Source of the DNA: JBKHBQ01 sp046542305
GTDB taxonomy: Bacteria > Bacteroidota > Bacteroidia > Bacteroidales > 4484-276
DNA length: 11,107 bases
NCBI GenBank assembly: GCA_046542305.1
Contig: JBKHBQ010000122.1
Coordinates: 1-11,107 of the forward strand
Reading direction: 5' to 3'
The notes under the pieces were generated by a model. The model was given only the letters and a program-made list of their open reading frames with translations. It was not told where the DNA came from and searched no databases. Shown piece after piece: positions 1-6,749 of this stretch; the stretch's first letter is position 1; each line of letters starts with the position of its first letter. Position numbers and translations under genes: made by a program.

Positions 1-1218
1 GAATTTATCGGGCTCAAAAGCCTCCAGCGCAAATGATGGTTGCCCGGTTCCCTGCGCCATCAGCACATTCCCATCGAGGGTAAAGGTGATCTTGAGTGGA
101 AAATCGGGTGCGCTGTAGGTCCCTGTATACTGTTCCAGCACGTCGGCACTCAATTTCAGGGCAGGCTTAAATTCGGGCAGGTCGTATTCCCTTCCGAAGT
201 AAATGCTCAACACGCCGATGAGGATATCGTTCCGGGGCATATCCACGGCATTGGTTGTATAGGCTACCGAAACGTTTTCTTCGGGAAACCAAGCTGCCAC
301 CGACTGAAAACCGTCGATGCCGCCCGTATGACCGATGGCTTTGCGCTCGAAGAACGGAAATTCGAACAAACCGATTCCGTAGCCATCCACGATCTTTTTC
401 ATTTCCCTTTGCGATTGTTCGGAAACGAGCGTGCCGGTAAACAAACAGTTCAGGAATTTATTCAGATCTTCAGGTGTCGATACAATGCCACCGGCGCCCA
501 GCGGCACGTCCATATGCGTTTCGGTAGATTTTTTCCATTCTCCGGCTTTCTCATATGAAAAAGCTTCATCATCATTCGGGTCGATGATTTTGCCGTAATA
601 GGTGTTCTTAAGTTCGCAGGGTTTAATGATCCTTGCCTCCAGCACTTCCGCGAATTTTTTGTTTTCAACCTTTTCCACGATCATCGAAAGCAACACATAA
701 TTGGTGTTTGAATATTCGGCCCTTTCATCCGGCTCGAAAACGGTTCCGTTTTTCCTGATGATTTCAATCAATTCATGTTGTGTTTTCGGCTCCGTCATCC
801 ATTCGGTATAATCATCGGCACTGGTAAAATTGAACAATCCCGAGCGGTGCCGCAACATTTGTTCGATGTTGATCTGTTTTGCATTCGGAACTTCGGGATA
901 GAATTTTTCCAGCGGCGTATCCAGTTTCAGTTTACCTTCATCCACCAGTTGCATGATGATGGCAGCGGTGAAGGTTTTTGAAATCGATCCGATGCGGTAT
1001 TTGGTGCGGGGTCCGGCTTTCAGGCCGCTTTCCAAATCTATGAACCCGATGGTATGGTGATATACCTCTTCACCATCGCGGAAAAGCGAAACGCTGCCCA
1101 TGCCCTTATCGCCCTGATCGATCACGGCAAAAAGGCTGTCCATTTTCCGGCGGTCGAAATCCTGCGCAAACAATGAAGCAGCGAAGAAAACTGCTAAAAT
1201 AAACATTGAATTTTTCAT
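1..1218 (-). CDS. Secreted serine hydrolase, class C beta-lactamase / DD-peptidase family (partial, 3' end outside window)
   Basis: The minus-strand frame is open from an ATG at 1216-1218 to the window edge, giving 406 codons without a stop. The protein begins with a signal peptide (hydrophobic residues 5-18, probable cleavage after LFA before Q19), so it is exported. All three active-site motifs of the class C beta-lactamase / AmpH / EstB fold are present: S-x-x-K as SISK at 78-81 (nucleophile S78), Y-x-N as YSN at 169-171, and HTGG at 297-300 in place of K-T-G. The HTG form is common in esterase, peptidase and amidase members, so the substrate is open and resistance to beta-lactams should not be assumed. 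A C-terminal beta-rich domain seems to begin near residue 370 (EQYTGTY). It lies 91 bp downstream of the exporter operon on the same strand and may have its own transcript. Family is secure; substrate is unknown. Confidence 0.9.
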   Translation of the reverse strand, partial: MKNSMFILAVFFAASLFAQDFDRRKMDSLFAVIDQGDKGMGSVSLFRDGEEVYHHTIGFIDLESGLKAGPRTKYRIGSISKTFTAAIIMQLVDEGKLKLDTPLEKFYPEVPNAKQINIEQMLRHRSGLFNFTSADDYTEWMTEPKTQHELIEIIRKNGTVFEPDERAEYSNTNYVLLSMIVEKVENKKFAEVLEARIIKPCELKNTYYGKIIDPNDDEAFSYEKAGEWKKSTETHMDVPLGAGGIVSTPEDLNKFLNCLFTGTLVSEQSQREMKKIVDGYGIGLFEFPFFERKAIGHTGGIDGFQSVAAWFPEENVSVAYTTNAVDMPRNDILIGVLSIYFGREYDLPEFKPALKLSADVLEQYTGTYSAPDFPLKITFTLDGNVLMAQGTGQPSFALEAFEPDKF

Positions 1219-1309
1219 GCTATCCGATTTTAATTCCCTGTTGAACGCTAAACCACGAATAATGTTTGATGAGCAGCGAGACAAAATTCCCCAGCCCATC
1301 CACGAAAAC
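1219..1309 (-). other. Intergenic spacer between exporter permease 2 and the serine hydrolase
   Basis: This 91-bp gap is the longest gene-free stretch on the 3' side of the exporter operon. On the minus strand it has a TTTG followed about 20 bp later by TATTCGTG, a poor match to the Bacteroidota -7 consensus TAnnTTTG. I see no hairpin followed by a T run, so neither a terminator nor a convincing promoter can be called. The hydrolase could be read through from the exporter or transcribed separately. Confidence 0.3.
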
Positions 1310-2419
1310 CTACGCCACCTTCCGGTACCTCCACACTGCAACACTCAGTGCGATAAATCCGTACACCAGCAAACTCAGGAACGGCTGAAGGATATCCCCG
1401 AAATCCGAACCCTTGAGCATGATCATCCGGATAATTTTGATGAAATAGGCGATGGGGTTGATTACATTGATGGTTCGCGCCCACTCTGGCATGCTTTCTA
1501 CTGAAGTGAACAATCCGCTCATGAGAATGAAAACCACCAGAAAAAACCATGAAACAAACATGGATTGTTGCATGGTGTCGGAAATGGTGGAGATGATCAG
1601 GCCCAGCCCCAGAACCACCAGCATGTAAACCGCTGCCACAGCGAATATCAGCCAGATGCTGCCTGCAAAGGGAATGGTGAAGAACAATTTCGCCACGGCC
1701 AGCCCGAAAGCCAGTTCGAACAGAGCGATGATCCAGAACGGCACCAGCTTGCCCGCAATAAACTGATACCTCCGGATGGGCGTGACGTTGATCTGTTCGA
1801 TGGTTCCGATCTCTTTTTCGCGCACCACGTTCATGCCCGAGAGCACAAACCCGATCATGGTTACCAGCAGCACCAGGATGCCGGGCACCATATAGGTTTT
1901 GTAGTCAAGCTCCGGATTGAACCAGTAAGCGTACTCCACATTTACGGGCTGCTCCACAGTTATTCCGGAGAGTTGGGTAACCAGGTTCAGGTTGTAATCC
2001 CTGATGATCGAGGAGGTGTAAGCGTTGATCAGGCTTGCCGAAGAGCTGTTGATGGCATTTACCACCAGCCCGATGCTGCTTTCCTTGTCGGTTTCGAGAT
2101 CACGTTCGAAACCGGCCGGAATTTGTATGATCAGGTCGGCATTACCCTTTTCGATGGCGGTTCCGGCCTCTTCGTAGCCGAAGTCGTAGCCCCTGATTGT
2201 GTAAAACGGCGATCCCCCGAATTTCCCAATCAGTTCGCGCGAGGATGCAGAACGGTCGAGGTCCACGATGCGGGTGTTGATATTTTTCATGTCGAAAGTG
2301 GCGGCATAGGCCAGGATCAACAACTGGATCACCGGCACCCCGAAAATAATGGGCAGCATCATCCGGTTGCGGAAGATCTGCAGGAATTCTTTTTGAAGAA
2401 TGAATAGGATGGTTCTCAT
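1310..2419 (-). CDS. ABC-2 type exporter permease, YbhR/YbhS family (second of pair)
   Basis: This 369-residue protein is an inner-membrane subunit of the exporter. It has the ABC-2 permease plan: a cytoplasmic amphipathic start (FILQKEFLQIFRNR), a first membrane helix at about 22-42, a large periplasmic domain at about 45-172, then five hydrophobic segments (about 177-197, 222-246, 252-280, 285-305, 343-363). The hallmark VREKEIGTIEQINVTP at 199-214 lies just after the second helix and is the conserved cytoplasmic motif expected to contact the ATPase. The pair of large-loop permeases matches YbhS/YbhR, which form a heterodimer receiving substrate for hand-over to the periplasmic adaptor. It starts 11 bp after the stop of the other permease and is the last exporter gene. 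Length and motifs look intact. Confidence 0.95.
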   Translation of the reverse strand: MRTILFILQKEFLQIFRNRMMLPIIFGVPVIQLLILAYAATFDMKNINTRIVDLDRSASSRELIGKFGGSPFYTIRGYDFGYEEAGTAIEKGNADLIIQIPAGFERDLETDKESSIGLVVNAINSSSASLINAYTSSIIRDYNLNLVTQLSGITVEQPVNVEYAYWFNPELDYKTYMVPGILVLLVTMIGFVLSGMNVVREKEIGTIEQINVTPIRRYQFIAGKLVPFWIIALFELAFGLAVAKLFFTIPFAGSIWLIFAVAAVYMLVVLGLGLIISTISDTMQQSMFVSWFFLVVFILMSGLFTSVESMPEWARTINVINPIAYFIKIIRMIMLKGSDFGDILQPFLSLLVYGFIALSVAVWRYRKVA

Positions 2420-2430
2420 AACGAATGCTT

Positions 2431-3537
2431 TTATTCCAGTCGGATCTTAAATTTTTTCACACTAAGCCCGATAAATATGGCGATCATCGCCAGCAGGATC
2501 AGGGTTTCCTTCCACAGCATTTCCACTCCGATCGCCTTAAGCATGATGCCGCGGATGACGATGATGAACCACTTGGCCGGGATGATATTCGCCAGCCACT
2601 GTAGCGGCCAGGGCATATTTTCGATGGGAAAGATAAAACCGGAGAGCATGATGGTGGGCAGCATGAGGGCGACCAGCGAGATCATCATGGCCACCTGCTG
2701 GGTATCCACTAGCGATGAGATCAGGATGCCCAGCGAAAGCGCCAGCACAATGTAAATGATGCTGTAAAACAGCAACAGCACCAGGCTTCCGCGTACGGGC
2801 ACACCAAATACAAGGAATCCCAGCAACAATATCACCGCCGCAATGATGAAGGACAGGATTACATAAGGGAAGACTTTTCCCGCGATGATCTGGATGGGTT
2901 TGAGTGGCGACACCAGCAGAACTTCCATGGTTCCCAGCTCTTTCTCGCGTGCGATGGAAATGGAGGTCATCATGGCGGATATCAGCAGGAGCAGCACGGT
3001 AATCACCCCGGGCACGAACATGAACACGCTTTTCAGTTCCGCGTTGTAGAGCATCTTCACTTCGGGTTCGATCTTCACGGGCAGTTCGCGGCCGCCCAGG
3101 ATCTCGCGCTGGAAATCCTGGACGATGCCGATCACATAATTGGTGAGGATGCGCGCCACATTGGGATCGGAGGCATCGGCAAGCACCTGTACCGAAGCCT
3201 GGCCCTCGCGTTGTATTTTGCGGGCAAAATTATTTTCGAAGATCAGCACCTGCTTAATGCTCCCTTTCCTGAAGGCCTCCCCGATGCAGGCTTCGCTGTC
3301 GAGATTTTCGGCCAGAATAAAATATCCCGACGACAGCAGCTTATCGGTAAGCTTCCGGCTCATTTCATCCCTGGAATGGTCGAGGATGGCGATTTCGGCA
3401 TTTTTTATGTCGTTGGTGAGCGCATAGCCAAACAGCAGCAGTTGCACCACCGGCATTCCGAACAGGATCAGCAGGGTGCGGTAATCCCTGAAGATGTGGT
3501 AAAATTCCTTTTTTACGAAACCGATGAATTGTTGCAT
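2431..3537 (-). CDS. ABC-2 type exporter permease, YbhS/YbhR family (first of pair)
   Basis: This 368-residue inner-membrane permease is paralogous to the gene that follows it. The N-terminus (FVKKEFYHIFRDYR) leads into a first helix at about 21-41, followed by a periplasmic domain at about 45-168 and five further hydrophobic segments (about 172-194, 222-246, 250-275, 282-304, 343-360). The family motif AREKELGTMEVLLVSP sits at 196-211. The two permeases differ throughout but keep the same layout, as expected of a heterodimeric transmembrane domain. Upstream, the ATPase gene ends 590 bp away, an unusual gap for this operon, filled by a repeat-flanked broken four-helix-bundle gene. Expression of both permeases probably relies on read-through across that cassette or on a promoter within it; none is obvious. 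Confidence 0.95.
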   Translation of the reverse strand: MQQFIGFVKKEFYHIFRDYRTLLILFGMPVVQLLLFGYALTNDIKNAEIAILDHSRDEMSRKLTDKLLSSGYFILAENLDSEACIGEAFRKGSIKQVLIFENNFARKIQREGQASVQVLADASDPNVARILTNYVIGIVQDFQREILGGRELPVKIEPEVKMLYNAELKSVFMFVPGVITVLLLLISAMMTSISIAREKELGTMEVLLVSPLKPIQIIAGKVFPYVILSFIIAAVILLLGFLVFGVPVRGSLVLLLFYSIIYIVLALSLGILISSLVDTQQVAMMISLVALMLPTIMLSGFIFPIENMPWPLQWLANIIPAKWFIIVIRGIMLKAIGVEMLWKETLILLAMIAIFIGLSVKKFKIRLE

Positions 3538-3591
3538 TTTATTGTTTTATGCTCCTTAAAGATTCTCTTTGATGTGCGATGTTTGATGTTT

Positions 3592-3633
3592 CAGTCTTCA
3601 GTCTTCAGCCTCCAGTCTTCAGTCTTCAGTCTG
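3592..3633. repeat. Heptanucleotide tandem repeat, six units of CAGTCTT
   Basis: Six consecutive 7-bp units read CAGTCTT, CAGTCTT, CAGCCTC, CAGTCTT, CAGTCTT, CAGTCTG on the plus strand; four are identical and two vary. The array lies between the start of permease 1 and the 3' end of the four-helix-bundle gene. The last unit runs into a 6-bp inverted repeat, CTGCGG and CCGCAG (3631-3636 and 3645-3650), with an 8-nt loop and no T run. Related CAGTCCT units in the same orientation lie on the other side of the gene at 4075-4088. Confidence 0.9.
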
Positions 3634-3683
3634 CGGTTTTCAACCCGCAGTTTACAGAGATGCTTTTAATTTCCTGGATTTGC

Positions 3684-4048
3684 CTATGCAAACTTTTCAG
3701 GATTTTGGATCATGAAAAACAGCAGCTTATCAACTTCCTCTGGTTCTGCTGTAAGCCTAGCGTGGATTTCCTGCCTGATATAGCCACATGCCAAGGAAAA
3801 CTCAAGCCAGACCTGTGTTTCCAATTTTCCATATCGGCATCTGAAACTTTACTAACAAAGTGAGCCGGATACAATCGCTTCCGGTATTCCTCACCAAGAT
3901 TTGAACAAACAGATCTCGAAGATCTTCTGATCTGATCCGTGAGGCTGTATTTTTCTTCTTTAGGAAATGATTTTGTAACTTCAAAAATTTCCATCGCGAG
4001 GTCAAATCCTTTTTGATAAGCTTTTAAATTTTTAAATCCTTTGCTCAT
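3684..4048 (-). pseudogene. S23-type four-helix-bundle protein (23S rRNA intervening-sequence family), broken by a -1 frameshift
   Basis: The first 75 codons from the ATG at 4046-4048 encode a typical four-helix-bundle / S23 protein: an FKNLKAYQKGFDLAMEIF helix, then QIRRSSRSVCSNLGEEYRK, then HFVSKVSDADMEN. At N75 (codon 3824-3826) the frame breaks. Read straight on, it gives unrelated sequence ending at 3710 after 112 residues. If one base is restored near 3821-3824, the next frame reads ETQVWLEFSLACGYI and ends EVDKLLFFMIQNPEKFA with a TAG at 3684-3686, exactly the expected family C-terminus; the restored length is 121 residues. So either one base was lost in the genome or this is a sequencing error; the break is not in a long homopolymer. 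The molecular function of the family is not established. The gene is co-oriented with the exporter but has no evident role in it. Confidence 0.87.
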
Positions 4049-4074
4049 TTTTTTTGTTTTTTATGTGAATAATT

Positions 4075-4125
4075 CAGTCCTCAGTCCTTCTGCCTACGCT
4101 CACTGCCCACTGCCGACTGCCCACT
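4075..4125. repeat. Heptanucleotide repeats: two CAGTCCT and three CACTGCC-type units
   Basis: Two units of CAGTCCT (4075-4088) are followed by a 12-bp irregular stretch, then CACTGCC, CACTGCC, GACTGCC and a partial CACT (4101-4125). The array ends 2 bp before the stop codon of ATPase 2 (4128-4130) and lies about 26 bp upstream of the four-helix-bundle start. The CAGTCCT units differ by one base from the CAGTCTT units on the far side of that gene and share their orientation, so the gene sits between related direct repeats. Confidence 0.85.
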
Positions 4126-4127
4126 CA

Positions 4128-4874
4128 CTACCTCCTCGCCAGCTTCAAAAACAACTCATTCATGCTCTCTGCATGATATTTTTCCTTCAGGGTTGCGGGT
4201 GTATCCAATGCATGGATTTCGCCGTCGACCATGATGGACACGCGGTCACAGTATTCCGCTTCGTCCATATAATGGGTGGTAACGAAAATGGTGGTACCAT
4301 TGTCGGCCTCTGCGTAGATCATGTTCCAGAACTGCCTTCTCGTAACCGGATCCACCCCGCCGGTTGGTTCGTCGAGGAAGACGATGCCGGGTTCGTGCAG
4401 CAGAGCCACCGTAAAGGCCAGTTTTTGTTTCCAGCCCAGTGGCAGCGCGCTTACGGGCTTGTCGCGCACCTCCTTCAGGCCGAGCGTCGAAAGCGCCTCA
4501 TCGGTTTTTTCCTTCATGCGTCTGCGGCTCAATCCGTAAATTCCGCCGTAAAAACGGATGTTTTCTACGGGCGTCAGGTCCTCATAAAGCGAAAACTTCT
4601 GGCTCATATATCCGATGTTTCGCTTTACCATTTCGGTTTCGGTATTCACATCGTACCCGCTCACCTTTACCTCGCCTGAGGTCGGTTTCCAGAGTCCGCA
4701 AAGGATTTTGATGGCCGTGGTTTTGCCTGCTCCGTTGGCTCCCAAAAAACCGAAAATCTCCGCCCGTTTCACATCGAAGCTCAGATCTTTGTTGGCGGCA
4801 AAGCTGCCGAATTTCTTCCAGAGGTTTCGCACCTCGATCACATTTTGCTGCTTGCTTTCCGGCCTTTCTTTCAT
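4128..4874 (-). CDS. ABC exporter ATPase subunit 2 (equivalent of the C-terminal ATPase half of YbhF)
   Basis: This cytoplasmic nucleotide-binding subunit has 248 residues from the ATG at 4872-4874. I chose that start because it overlaps the upstream stop as ATGA, a sign of translational coupling; an in-frame ATG at 4922 would add 16 residues inside the upstream gene. Motifs: Walker A GANGAGKTT at 45-53, Q-loop glutamine Q92 in GYMSQKFSLY, Walker B IVFLDE at 164-169 with catalytic E169, D-loop GGVD, and H-loop H201 in VTTHYMDEAEYCDR. The ABC signature is altered: LPLGWKQ at 144-150 instead of LSGGxxQ. From memory, the C-terminal half of E. coli YbhF carries a similar LPLGFKQ, so this is a subfamily trait and not damage. 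It should pair with ATPase 1 and contribute the Walker side of the complete ATP site. Confidence 0.95.
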   Translation of the reverse strand: MKERPESKQQNVIEVRNLWKKFGSFAANKDLSFDVKRAEIFGFLGANGAGKTTAIKILCGLWKPTSGEVKVSGYDVNTETEMVKRNIGYMSQKFSLYEDLTPVENIRFYGGIYGLSRRRMKEKTDEALSTLGLKEVRDKPVSALPLGWKQKLAFTVALLHEPGIVFLDEPTGGVDPVTRRQFWNMIYAEADNGTTIFVTTHYMDEAEYCDRVSIMVDGEIHALDTPATLKEKYHAESMNELFLKLARR

Positions 4875-5803
4875 GATAGGGTTTCCTTTTTTTGGTGGTT
4901 GCTCATCAGTTCCATGAAGCAATCTTCTATGCCTGCCTTAATTTCCTTTACCACTGCATTTTTGTACCCTTTTTCCTGCAGGAAGGATTTCAGTTGATCG
5001 GGTCCCAGGCTTTTCTCCTTGGGTGCAAAGTGCAGGTACTCGCCGAAAGGGTACACCGAGTGCGTACGTTCATAATTATTCAGATCATTGATCAGCCGGT
5101 AGATAGATTCCGATTTCACCGCCATGAGCCGGTGCGGATACCGATCGGTGATGGCCTGCGGTGTATCGATGCTCAGCAGGCTTCCCTGCTGGATCAGCCC
5201 CACGCGGTCGCACAGCCTGGCCTCGTCCATGTAAGGCGTGGAAACCATGATGCTGATGCCATGGTTGCGGATGCGGTCGAGCATGTCCCAGAATTCCGTG
5301 CGCGAAACGGCATCCACGCCGGTGGTGGGCTCATCGAGGAAAAGCACCTTCGGCTTGTGGATCAATGCACAGCTCAGGGCCAGTTTTTGTTTCATCCCGC
5401 CCGAAAGTTTCCCGGCCGGCCGGTTTTTAAACGGCTCGATTTGCTGATAGATATCGCGGATCAGCTCATAGTTTTCCTGGATGGTGGTGTTGAAAATGGT
5501 GGCAAAAAATCCGAGGTTTTCCTCCACCGAAAGATCCTGGTACAGCGAAAACCTGCCAGGCATGTACCCTACCTGACGCCGGATGGCTCTGAAATCCTTT
5601 ACCGTGTCCAGGCCCAACACCGTAGCTTTCCCGTGGTCGGGCACCAGCAGCGTAACCAGTATCCTGAACAGCGTGGTTTTCCCAGCACCGTCAGGCCCGA
5701 TGAGACCAAAGATCTCCCCTTCGTTTACATCCAGCGAAATATCTTCGAGGGCAGCAGTTCTGCCATATGATTTGGTAATATGCTCTATGGAAATGGGGAT
5801 CAT
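4871..5803 (-). CDS. ABC exporter ATPase subunit 1 (equivalent of the N-terminal ATPase half of YbhF)
   Basis: This 310-residue cytoplasmic ATPase has Walker A GPDGAGKTT at 36-44, a canonical signature LSGGMKQ at 133-139, and Walker B VLFLDE at 153-158 with E158. Two conserved positions are replaced: the Q-loop glutamine (GYMPGRFSLY, G83) and the H-loop histidine (VSTPYMDEA, P190). Both Q and H are intact in ATPase 2, so this subunit probably supplies the signature for the productive site and forms the weaker site itself. After the ATPase core (about 1-225) there is an extra C-terminal region of about 85 residues ending in IEDCFMELM, comparable to the segment following the first ATPase half of YbhF. 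It begins 6 bp after the adaptor stop and overlaps ATPase 2 by 4 bp. Confidence 0.95.
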   Translation of the reverse strand: MIPISIEHITKSYGRTAALEDISLDVNEGEIFGLIGPDGAGKTTLFRILVTLLVPDHGKATVLGLDTVKDFRAIRRQVGYMPGRFSLYQDLSVEENLGFFATIFNTTIQENYELIRDIYQQIEPFKNRPAGKLSGGMKQKLALSCALIHKPKVLFLDEPTTGVDAVSRTEFWDMLDRIRNHGISIMVSTPYMDEARLCDRVGLIQQGSLLSIDTPQAITDRYPHRLMAVKSESIYRLINDLNNYERTHSVYPFGEYLHFAPKEKSLGPDQLKSFLQEKGYKNAVVKEIKAGIEDCFMELMSNHQKKETLS

Positions 5804-5809
5804 CTCAAA

Positions 5810-6730
5810 TCATTTATCTGAAGGCGATTCATTCTGATCCTGAACAAAAATCACTTCGCCTGGCATGCCGATCTTCAGCGATCCGTCGTTGGGCACCAGC
5901 ATCTTTACGGCGTACACCAGGTTTACGCGTTCTTCTTTGGTCTGGATGATTTTGGGTGTAAACTCAGCGCTTTCGCTGATCCAGCTTACCTTACCCGTGA
6001 GTTTCCGGTTTTCGGTTTCGTTTTTGTCGATCAATACTTCCGCCTGCTGCCCGATATGGATATCAGGTAATTGTGCACCACTTACATACACCTTCAGTTT
6101 CATTTGCCGCAGATCGGCGTACTTGTACAGCGGTTTTCCGGCCATCACCATTTCGTGTGCATTTACGTATTTGGTGAGGACAGAGCCGTCACCTGGCTGG
6201 GTGATCACAGCTTTGCTGATGGCTTCCTCCACCTGTGCGATCTGTTTTTCGATGGCCTGAATTTCGCTGTGTACTGCCGATTTCTGGACCTCCACTGATG
6301 CGATCTGCTTTTCGATCACTTGGATCTGTCCGGAAATATCGTCGAGCTGCTTTTGTGTGGCCGCACCCTCACGGTGCATGGCTTCAAACCGTTCCATGTC
6401 GCGCCCGGCATTTTTCTTCTGCTGCTGGTAAACGGCAGCCTGCGCTTCGAAGGATGAGATTTTGGAACTCACCGCCGCTTTCTGCGAAATCAGTTGCTGC
6501 TTTTTCAGCACCAGGTCGGTGGTGTCGATCCAGCCAACCACGGTTCCTTTTCTAAGGAAATCCCCTTCATTCAGGCCGAAAGCCATCAGTTCACCTCCGG
6601 ACTGCGCCGAGATGGTGACCTCGGTGGCCTCAAAGTTGCCCCAGGCGTCCGACCTGTCATTTTGCCCGTTACAGCCAAACAGCATGATCAGCGGTATTGA
6701 TATCAGGATAAATTGCATTTTGTTTTTCAT
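5810..6730 (-). CDS. Lipoprotein periplasmic adaptor (membrane fusion protein), HlyD/YbhG type
   Basis: This subunit bridges the inner-membrane permeases and the outer-membrane TolC-type channel. From the ATG at 6728-6730 it has 306 residues. That start puts a short basic N-terminus directly before a hydrophobic stretch and a lipobox, LFGC with lipidated C20; an ATG at 6763 would add 11 polar residues and overlap the upstream gene. The order is typical: first half of the lipoyl-like domain at about 36-74 (SAQSGGELMAFGLNEGDFL), coiled-coil hairpin at about 75-172 rich in Q, E, K and A, second lipoyl half at about 175-206 (DGSVLTKYVNAHEMVMAGKP), and a beta-barrel at about 207-298 ending in IGMPGEVIFV. 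The DGSVL signature resembles YbhG. It begins 19 bp after the TolC-type gene and ends 6 bp before ATPase 1. Confidence 0.93.
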   Translation of the reverse strand: MKNKMQFILISIPLIMLFGCNGQNDRSDAWGNFEATEVTISAQSGGELMAFGLNEGDFLRKGTVVGWIDTTDLVLKKQQLISQKAAVSSKISSFEAQAAVYQQQKKNAGRDMERFEAMHREGAATQKQLDDISGQIQVIEKQIASVEVQKSAVHSEIQAIEKQIAQVEEAISKAVITQPGDGSVLTKYVNAHEMVMAGKPLYKYADLRQMKLKVYVSGAQLPDIHIGQQAEVLIDKNETENRKLTGKVSWISESAEFTPKIIQTKEERVNLVYAVKMLVPNDGSLKIGMPGEVIFVQDQNESPSDK

Positions 6731-6749
6731 ACTTGCAGTATTGTAGGTT

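Noticed and set aside
40..558. Plus-strand open frame opposite the serine hydrolase
   Set aside because: The minus strand carries all three serine-hydrolase motifs in one continuous frame over this region; the plus-strand reading has no recognisable features.
1565..2407. Long plus-strand open frame opposite permease 2
   Set aside because: Its translation is rich in H, Q, D and G with no domain character, and it lies wholly antisense to a well-supported permease. It is a by-product of codon use on the other strand. The same holds for long antisense frames at 4892-5770, 6957-7748 and 8811-9593.
3631..3650. CTGCGG/CCGCAG hairpin as a rho-independent terminator
   Set aside because: The stem is only 6 bp with an 8-nt loop, and no T run follows on either strand.
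3710..3823. The out-of-family C-terminal tail of the four-helix-bundle gene as a real protein variant
   Set aside because: The alternative frame restores the family C-terminus residue for residue up to a stop, so the 112-residue reading is best explained by a frameshift.
4875..4922. Longer start for ATPase 2 at 4922
   Set aside because: It adds 16 residues inside the upstream gene with no ABC-family content; the ATGA overlap at 4871-4874 is a better start.
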